Position numbers and translations under genes: made by a program
Source of the DNA: Candidatus Zhuqueibacterota bacterium
Lineage (GTDB): Bacteria; Zhuqueibacterota; Zhuqueibacteria; Residuimicrobiales; Oceaniaggregativiventaceae
Direction of reading: 5' to 3'
NCBI GenBank assembly: GCA_014728115.1
Contig: WJME01000100.1
Location: 1 to 64,000, forward strand
DNA length: 64,000 nt
Part shown: positions 60,089 through 64,000 of the stretch, one piece after another
How the letters are laid out: each line of letters opens with the position of its first letter
Numbering within the stretch: the stretch's first letter is position 1
The notes under the pieces: generated by a model
The model's input: the letters and a program-made list of their open reading frames with translations, nothing else
What the model was told of the DNA's origin: nothing
Databases searched by the model: none

Positions 60089-60748
60089 TTAGTTTCTACG
60101 ATAATTTAGCATGGTAAAATAGAAAATGAGCATCGACATCCCAAACTGGACATATCGCATCACCGTATCAAACGTCAGGCGATTTACTCGCGGAGCGAGG
60201 ACTTCATCACCGGATTGCAAGCCCAATTCATAGAGAGAACTGGCATCATAAAACGCCTCATAAAAATCGCTGTAAATAATTTCTTCCTGTCGCATAATAT
60301 ATATTTCTTCCAGGCGTGAAAGACCGGTTACACCGCCGACTTGTTCCAGCATTTCCCACGCAGACATATTGAGATCAAAGCGGTACAGGCCCGGTTTTCC
60401 AAAGCCCCCGCGAAACGACAGACGAATCAGCGGTACGACAATGACGCGCGGATCTTTGGCAAAGGGTTTGAATTTTTCCTGCAGCAATTTAGAGATCTCT
60501 TCTGCATTCAGATTATTGATCATCACGCGTCCGATCGAGGTCAGATGGATCTGTCCGAAACCGTCAACGATAAATTCCTGGTCATGAAACGTAGAGATAA
60601 AGCGGTCATTTTCGACCTGGTACAATCCATCATATACATACAGTCGGACAGCGTCTCCGGGGCCGACACGAATACCTTGTTGAGCTGGTATTTGTGCAAA
60701 TGTACTCGTTAGCAGTAAACAAACAAGAGCAATCCAGCGTAGCATCAT
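60089..60748 (-). CDS. Short Wza-like polysaccharide export protein (SLBB)
   Basis: 219 residues from the ATG at 60748, with AGGAG 7 nt ahead; the longer frame from 60802 is unlikely. Signal peptide ending near TFA-QIPA. Poly_export motif VGPGDAVRLYVYDG, then INVDGFGQIHLTSIGRV-like VDGFGQIHL, an SLBB-type segment with GGFGKPGLYRFD, and a late hydrophobic stretch (FGMSMLIFYFTML). No lipobox cysteine. Much shorter than E. coli Wza (about 380), so another outer-membrane part may be needed. Confidence 0.88.
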   Translation of the reverse strand: MMLRWIALVCLLLTSTFAQIPAQQGIRVGPGDAVRLYVYDGLYQVENDRFISTFHDQEFIVDGFGQIHLTSIGRVMINNLNAEEISKLLQEKFKPFAKDPRVIVVPLIRLSFRGGFGKPGLYRFDLNMSAWEMLEQVGGVTGLSRLEEIYIMRQEEIIYSDFYEAFYDASSLYELGLQSGDEVLAPRVNRLTFDTVMRYVQFGMSMLIFYFTMLNYRRN

Positions 60749-60758
60749 CACATTTCTC

Positions 60759-61454
60759 CTATCGGGATCTATAATAGCGAAATCGTTTACCTCTGGTCTC
60801 AAGGCCTAGCCGGCGCAATATCGAACGTAAACGGAAAAAACCAACTTTGACAAATCCAAATCGCGGTGAATAGAGATACCGTTTAATAGACAGGGTACCA
60901 AAACTCGGATTCTCGACAACGATTTTTTTTATTTTTTCGTTCAAAGGCAGTTCTGAATCGGTTAAGGGTGTCGCAGAGGCAGGAGGTGGTTTGGGGGATT
61001 CCTTTATCGTGGGTTCAACCCGAGTCAGGGTTGGAGCAACAGAGTGTGCGGCTTGGCTGCCGGGTGAATACATTGGCTCTTGTACATCAATAGCACGGCA
61101 GAAATCAAAATCATCGATGGCTTCTTCCAGGGAATCATAGTTTGTTAAAATTCGGTTGAATTCCAACATTTCGAAAACCTCTTTAACCTCATCGGTCATT
61201 TCAATGATTTTAAGATCCCCCCCCTTTTCCCGTAACCCACGAATTTCTCCGACAAAAACGCCCCAACCAGCACTACTGACATATTGCACAGCCTGAAGAT
61301 CAATAATGAAATTGATTTTTCCTTCTTGAATAAGCTGATAGAGTGTTTGTTGCAATTCGGCAAATGTCGTTGTATCGATATATCCGCTGATTTGCAATAG
61401 CGAGATATCGTTCAGTGCGCCGACTTGGTCAATTTGTATAGAAATGCCTTCCAT
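60759..61454 (-). CDS. STAS domain protein fused to a transposase-type helix-turn-helix domain
   Basis: 231 residues from the ATG at 61454 (TTG at 61463 is also open). Residues about 2-117 form a STAS (anti-sigma-factor antagonist) domain; in YVSSAGWGVF, Ser61 aligns with the phosphorylated serine of SpoIIAA/RsbV. After a proline-rich linker (about 145-165), residues 168-231 read IKKIVVENPSFGTLSIKRYL ... VRxIL-like RLRSILRRLGLETRGKR, which matches the HTH found in IS3/IS481 transposases. First gene of operon A, 10 nt before the exporter gene. Likely a phosphorylation-switched regulator of the locus; DNA binding is inferred. Confidence 0.78.
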   Translation of the reverse strand: MEGISIQIDQVGALNDISLLQISGYIDTTTFAELQQTLYQLIQEGKINFIIDLQAVQYVSSAGWGVFVGEIRGLREKGGDLKIIEMTDEVKEVFEMLEFNRILTNYDSLEEAIDDFDFCRAIDVQEPMYSPGSQAAHSVAPTLTRVEPTIKESPKPPPASATPLTDSELPLNEKIKKIVVENPSFGTLSIKRYLYSPRFGFVKVGFFRLRSILRRLGLETRGKRFRYYRSR

Positions 61455-61512
61455 GTCTTCCAATCAATCGAGTACAATATGGATTTCACCGCGATTCATA
61501 CATACGATCCAG

Positions 61513-61550
61513 ACCTTGCATTAAAAACCATTGCCTCTCACTTGCAAGGT
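61513..61550 (-). promoter_or_regulatory. Inverted repeat in the 5' leader of operon A
   Basis: Perfect 8-bp arms ACCTTGCA (61513-61520) and TGCAAGGT (61543-61550), 22 nt apart, lie between the predicted start of transcription (about 61570) and the first gene. The transcript can form a stem-loop with a U-rich patch in the loop. Could be a control hairpin; no known riboswitch class was recognised. Confidence 0.5.
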
Positions 61551-61581
61551 GATCAATAGGGGAGACCAGACGAAATCAAGA

Positions 61582-61596
61582 GCAAAGTTGATGCCA
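61582..61596 (-). promoter_or_regulatory. Sigma-54-type -24/-12 promoter of operon A
   Basis: On the minus strand TGGCATCAACTTTGC: GG at 61595-61594 and GC at 61583-61582 with exactly 10 bases between. Transcription should start near 61570, about 115 nt before the STAS gene. Core identical to the promoter at 41902-41918 in 13 of 15 positions. The -24 box overlaps a 12-bp palindrome. Confidence 0.75.
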
Positions 61597-61605
61597 CTCG
61601 AGTGG
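61594..61605. repeat. 12-bp perfect palindrome overlapping the -24 box
   Basis: CCACTCGAGTGG, fully symmetric, shares its left end with the -24 GG of the operon A promoter. A dimeric regulator bound here would block RNA polymerase. It may be an operator. Confidence 0.5.
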
Positions 61606-61641
61606 AAATCAGGAAAGCAATCAAGAGTTGCGGGAGCAAAA

Positions 61642-61669
61642 TGTTGTTATAAAACAGCCACTTACAACA
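61642..61669. repeat. Inverted repeat upstream of the operon A promoter
   Basis: TGTTGT (61642-61647) and ACAACA (61664-61669), centres 22 bp apart, at about -72 to -99 from the predicted start. Position and two-turn spacing fit an enhancer site for a sigma-54 activator, but six-base arms are short. Confidence 0.3.
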
Positions 61670-61720
61670 GCAATATTTTTAAGTTCATAAACACATTCAA
61701 CAAACACAATGACGATAACG

Positions 61721-61746
61721 AAAAAACCGTCCATCGATGAACGGTT
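61721..61746 (-). terminator. Rho-independent terminator of glgA
   Basis: On the minus strand AACCGTTCAT / ATGGACGGTT (one G-T pair) form a 10-bp stem with a tiny CG centre (61746-61725), followed directly by a T tract (to 61721). It lies about 70 nt after the glgA stop. Confidence 0.8.
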
Positions 61747-61814
61747 GTTAAACCTTGAAACAGATCACGCAAAAAGACAGAACATCAGTTCATCGGTGAA
61801 CGGCAAAAAAATGT

Positions 61815-63302
61815 TTATTTTCGTTTACCTGAAACGATTTTTTGGTACATTTTGACATAGTCTTCAGCTGCGGAATCCCATGAGAAATTTTGTTTCATCG
61901 CCCTTTTGACAATCTTTAACCAGGATTTATCATCGCCAAAAAGAGCCAGGGCGCGATCGATGGTCGCCAACAGGGCGGTTTCATCATAGTTATCAAACGT
62001 AAAGCCAGTACCCTTGCTGGAATCTTTATCTATATCAATAACAGTATCTTTGAGTCCCCCGATATTGTGCACAACAGGCAGTGTCCCATATCTCAGACTA
62101 TACATCTGATTCAGACCGCACGGTTCAAAGCGAGAGGGCATTAAAAACATATCCGTTCCGGCCTCGATAAGATGCGCCAGTTCCTCATCGAACTTTACAA
62201 AGAGAGCCAATTTGTCGGAATTTTCCTTGCTGAGGGTCTCCAGCATATTTTGATAGTGTGGATCACCGGTTCCCAGGATCACCAGTTGTACATTTCTTTC
62301 AAAAAGCTTGTCTTTGATTTTTTCGATCAGATCAAACCCTTTTTGCTCGGTAAGTCGGGAAATCATTCCGATCACGGGCACTGATTCATCAAAAGGTAAC
62401 TTGGCTTGTTTTAAAAGAGCTCGTTTGTTTTCGAGTTTATCCTGCAGATTATTTACGGTATAATTAACAGGGATCATGGCATCTTTTTCAGGATCCCAGA
62501 TCGTATAGTCGACTCCATTGAGAATACCGGTTAAATCTTTTGAGCGTGCTTTGAGCAATTTATCAAAGCCGGATCCAAACTCTGGGGTTTGAATTTCTTT
62601 GGCATAGCTAGGACTAACCGTTGTGATGGCATCGGCACTACCGACTCCCAGTTTGAGGAAGCTGGCCTGACCATAAAACTCCATTTCGCCCCCTTCTTTT
62701 ACCAGGGCTTGAGGCAGTCCAATGTCCTTGATCGACTCGGGAGCAAAATTTCCTTGAAAAGCGAGGTTATGAATAGAGAGCAAAGTTGCTGTATCGGAAA
62801 AAAACTTTTCATCTCGATATTCGTTTTTTAAAAGCCATGGGATCAGCGCGGTCTGCCAGTCATTACAATGGATAATATCCGGTTCCCAGTGCAAGAGTTT
62901 TGCAGTTTCTAAAGCTGCCCGGCAGAAAAAGGCAAATCGTTCGGCATTATTGGAAAAGTCTCTACCTGTCTTTTGATCGACATAAAGATCTTTTTTATCA
63001 AAAAAAGGCTTGTAATCGAGAAAATAGACTTGAACTTTGGTATCGGGGATAAATGCTGATTTTGCCGAGGCAATGTGCTCTTTGGCTCCCATTTTCACAG
63101 AGAGCTTGCGCAGGCGGATCACATCCCGCAAAACATATTTTCGTTCGCTGATAGAGCCATATTTGGGCATCATCACTCGGACGTCGTGGCCCTTTTCGAA
63201 AAGGGATTTAGGCAAGGCACTTGCCACATCCGCCAGACCACCGGTTTTAGCAAAGGGATCCACTTCGGAAGCCAGAAAAAGTATTCTGAGCCGATTCTTC
63301 AT
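61815..63302 (-). CDS. glgA: Glycogen synthase (ADP-glucose type), GT5
   Basis: 495 residues, the usual GlgA length. KTGGLADVASALPKSL (K19) is the ADP-glucose binding loop; IHCNDWQTALIPW, SIHNLAFQGNF, ITTVSPSYAKEI, GILNGVDYTIWDP and SRFEPCGLNQMYSLRYGTLPVV are all canonical GT5 motifs. Extends alpha-1,4-glucan from ADP-glucose in the cytoplasm. Separate transcription unit with its own terminator, so it is metabolically near but not part of the polysaccharide operon. Confidence 0.96.
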   Translation of the reverse strand: MKNRLRILFLASEVDPFAKTGGLADVASALPKSLFEKGHDVRVMMPKYGSISERKYVLRDVIRLRKLSVKMGAKEHIASAKSAFIPDTKVQVYFLDYKPFFDKKDLYVDQKTGRDFSNNAERFAFFCRAALETAKLLHWEPDIIHCNDWQTALIPWLLKNEYRDEKFFSDTATLLSIHNLAFQGNFAPESIKDIGLPQALVKEGGEMEFYGQASFLKLGVGSADAITTVSPSYAKEIQTPEFGSGFDKLLKARSKDLTGILNGVDYTIWDPEKDAMIPVNYTVNNLQDKLENKRALLKQAKLPFDESVPVIGMISRLTEQKGFDLIEKIKDKLFERNVQLVILGTGDPHYQNMLETLSKENSDKLALFVKFDEELAHLIEAGTDMFLMPSRFEPCGLNQMYSLRYGTLPVVHNIGGLKDTVIDIDKDSSKGTGFTFDNYDETALLATIDRALALFGDDKSWLKIVKRAMKQNFSWDSAAEDYVKMYQKIVSGKRK

Positions 63303-63362
63303 ATATCTACCTACAGATTTTGTGGGGCGGGAACAAAAGGCTAAAAAATTGATTAAGATTTA

Positions 63363-63391
63363 AAAATACTGAATTTGGCAGAGAATTGCAA
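63363..63391 (-). promoter_or_regulatory. Possible sigma-70 promoter of glgA
   Basis: Minus-strand TTGCAA (63391-63386), 17-nt spacer, TATTTT (63368-63363), each box matching 4 of 6 consensus bases. It sits between the upstream terminator and the glgA start. Weak match only. Confidence 0.35.
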
Positions 63392-63392
63392 C

Positions 63393-63416
63393 AAAAAAAG
63401 GGTGACCTTGTCACCC
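63393..63416 (-). terminator. Rho-independent terminator of the ybgF-like gene
   Basis: Perfect stem GGGTGAC / GTCACCC with a 3-nt loop (63400-63416), followed on the minus strand by seven T (63399-63393). Only 8 nt after the stop at 63425. Confidence 0.93.
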
Positions 63417-63424
63417 TCTCGCAC

Positions 63425-64000
63425 TTACAATCCGGCCAGATATTGGTTGGCCTTGGGAACATATTCGCTATCTGGATAATTATCCAATAATTTTTGAAAT
63501 TCTACGCGAGCTTTTTCTCTGTTTCCAAGCTTTAAATAGCACAAACCCAGTTTCAATTGAGAATCATCATATTTATTTGAATTGCCATAGACAAATACTT
63601 TTTCGAATTCAATTATCGCCTGATGAAACTCATTCAGGCCGTAATAGCATTCACCTTTCCAGTATTGACAATTATCTTTGAGGTTTTGATTACCCGACAT
63701 TTCCAGCAAGGCATCAAATTCTCTCAAAGCCTGGCGATATTGGCGATTGTAATAGAGATCCAGTGCAGTGTTATATCGGTCTTTGAAACTCCCCGAAGCG
63801 ACAGTGGACGTAGCGGGTGTACTGCCATAGGTCGTTACCGTCGTAGACTTTTCCGATTTCAGATCTTGAATACGGCGATCGCGTTCTGCAAGCTCGGCTT
63901 TGAGGTTAGCGACCTGGAGATTTTTCTCATTGATATTTCTCTCAAGCGTCTCGATACGAGCTTCTAAATCTTCCACATCATGTGCGCCTGTACCCGATTC
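63425..64000 (-). CDS. Tol-pal system protein YbgF/CpoB-like, partial at the window edge
   Basis: The frame is open to the edge (the last visible codons read ESGTGAHDV before the GTG at 63976), so the true start and signal peptide are outside. The visible N-terminus is a heptad coiled coil (LEARIETLERNINEKN...), then a Ser/Thr linker, then about three TPR units (YNTALDLYYNRQYRQALREF, YWKGECYYGLNEFHQAIIEF, LKLGLCYLKLGNREKARVEF) and the ending YPDSEYVPKANQYL. Coiled coil plus TPR in this order is the YbgF/CpoB layout, a periplasmic partner of Tol-Pal. A generic TPR lipoprotein is the alternative. Confidence 0.82.
   Translation of the reverse strand, partial: ESGTGAHDVEDLEARIETLERNINEKNLQVANLKAELAERDRRIQDLKSEKSTTVTTYGSTPATSTVASGSFKDRYNTALDLYYNRQYRQALREFDALLEMSGNQNLKDNCQYWKGECYYGLNEFHQAIIEFEKVFVYGNSNKYDDSQLKLGLCYLKLGNREKARVEFQKLLDNYPDSEYVPKANQYLAGL

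Larger units (their letters stand above)
61464..61814. other. Intergenic region between glgA and operon A
   Basis: About 350 bp without a credible gene. From right to left it holds a small hairpin (61788-61801), the glgA terminator (61721-61746), an inverted repeat TGTTGT/ACAACA (61642-61669), a palindrome (61594-61605), the sigma-54-type promoter of operon A (61582-61596) and a leader inverted repeat (61513-61550). Confidence 0.8.

Noticed and set aside
61531-61740. Small plus-strand open frame in the glgA/operon A gap
   Set aside because: Covers promoter and terminator elements, has no ribosome-binding site and no recognisable protein features.
63374-63391. Sigma-54-like TTTGGCAGAGAATTGCAA on the plus strand
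   Set aside because: GG to GC spacing is 9, not 10, and no plus-strand gene follows.
1-64000. tRNA, rRNA, CRISPR arrays, insertion sequences
   Set aside because: None seen by eye; the only transposase-like text is the HTH fused to the STAS domain, which is not a transposase gene.

Overview
The window is one very large surface-polysaccharide locus of a Gram-negative bacterium. Wza-like, Wzc-like, Wzx and Wzy components and a tol-pal YbgF/CpoB-like protein at the right edge support a two-membrane cell. I cannot name the species. The mix of golvesin, DUF4038 and Big_5 secreted proteins with a moderate GC content suggests, only loosely, an uncultured lineage of the FCB/Calditrichota-KSB1 kind. 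Fifty-one of the 52 genes I call lie on the minus strand; one large secreted protein gene lies on the plus strand.

Layout in transcription order (right to left). 64000-61815: partial ybgF/cpoB-like gene with its own terminator, then glgA with its own terminator. 61454-45636: operon A. It is headed by a STAS-HTH fusion protein and followed by a Wza-like exporter, a Wzc-like tyrosine kinase, UDP-glucuronate 4-epimerase, the initiating sugar transferase, a GT4, an AsnB-type amidotransferase, a GlpD-like oxidase, a methyltransferase, an SDR, a pyruvyl transferase and a flippase-like/hexapeptide acyltransferase fusion. 42049-45594 (+): a 1181-residue multidomain secreted DUF4038 protein, separated from operon A by a bidirectional terminator. 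41582-79: operon B, 37 tightly packed genes. It holds DUF457, a tandem of three GT2s, GT4s, a deacetylase, a CDP-3,6-dideoxyhexose block, GT2/GT-C pairs, two flippases, a Wzy-like polymerase/ligase, two methyltransferases and a golvesin-domain secreted protein. It ends at a terminator at 37-56.

How the genes work together: operon A starts the repeat unit on undecaprenyl phosphate and supplies the export and length-control machine. Operon B makes unusual sugars and most glycosyl transfers, then flips and polymerises. The two most distinctive points are: (1) a CDP-glucose to CDP-4-keto-3,6-dideoxyhexose pathway (rfbF, rfbG, rfbH, short flavin reductase) interleaved with a split transketolase, a DegT aminotransferase and a GNAT, with no terminal 4-ketoreductase, which predicts a branched and possibly aminated sugar; and (2) two sigma-54-type promoters with a shared core (TGGCATCAnnTTTGC), one ahead of operon A and one ahead of the plus-strand secreted protein. 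Operon A starts with a STAS gene, an arrangement that recalls the Vibrio fischeri syp cluster. No sigma-54 activator gene lies in the window.
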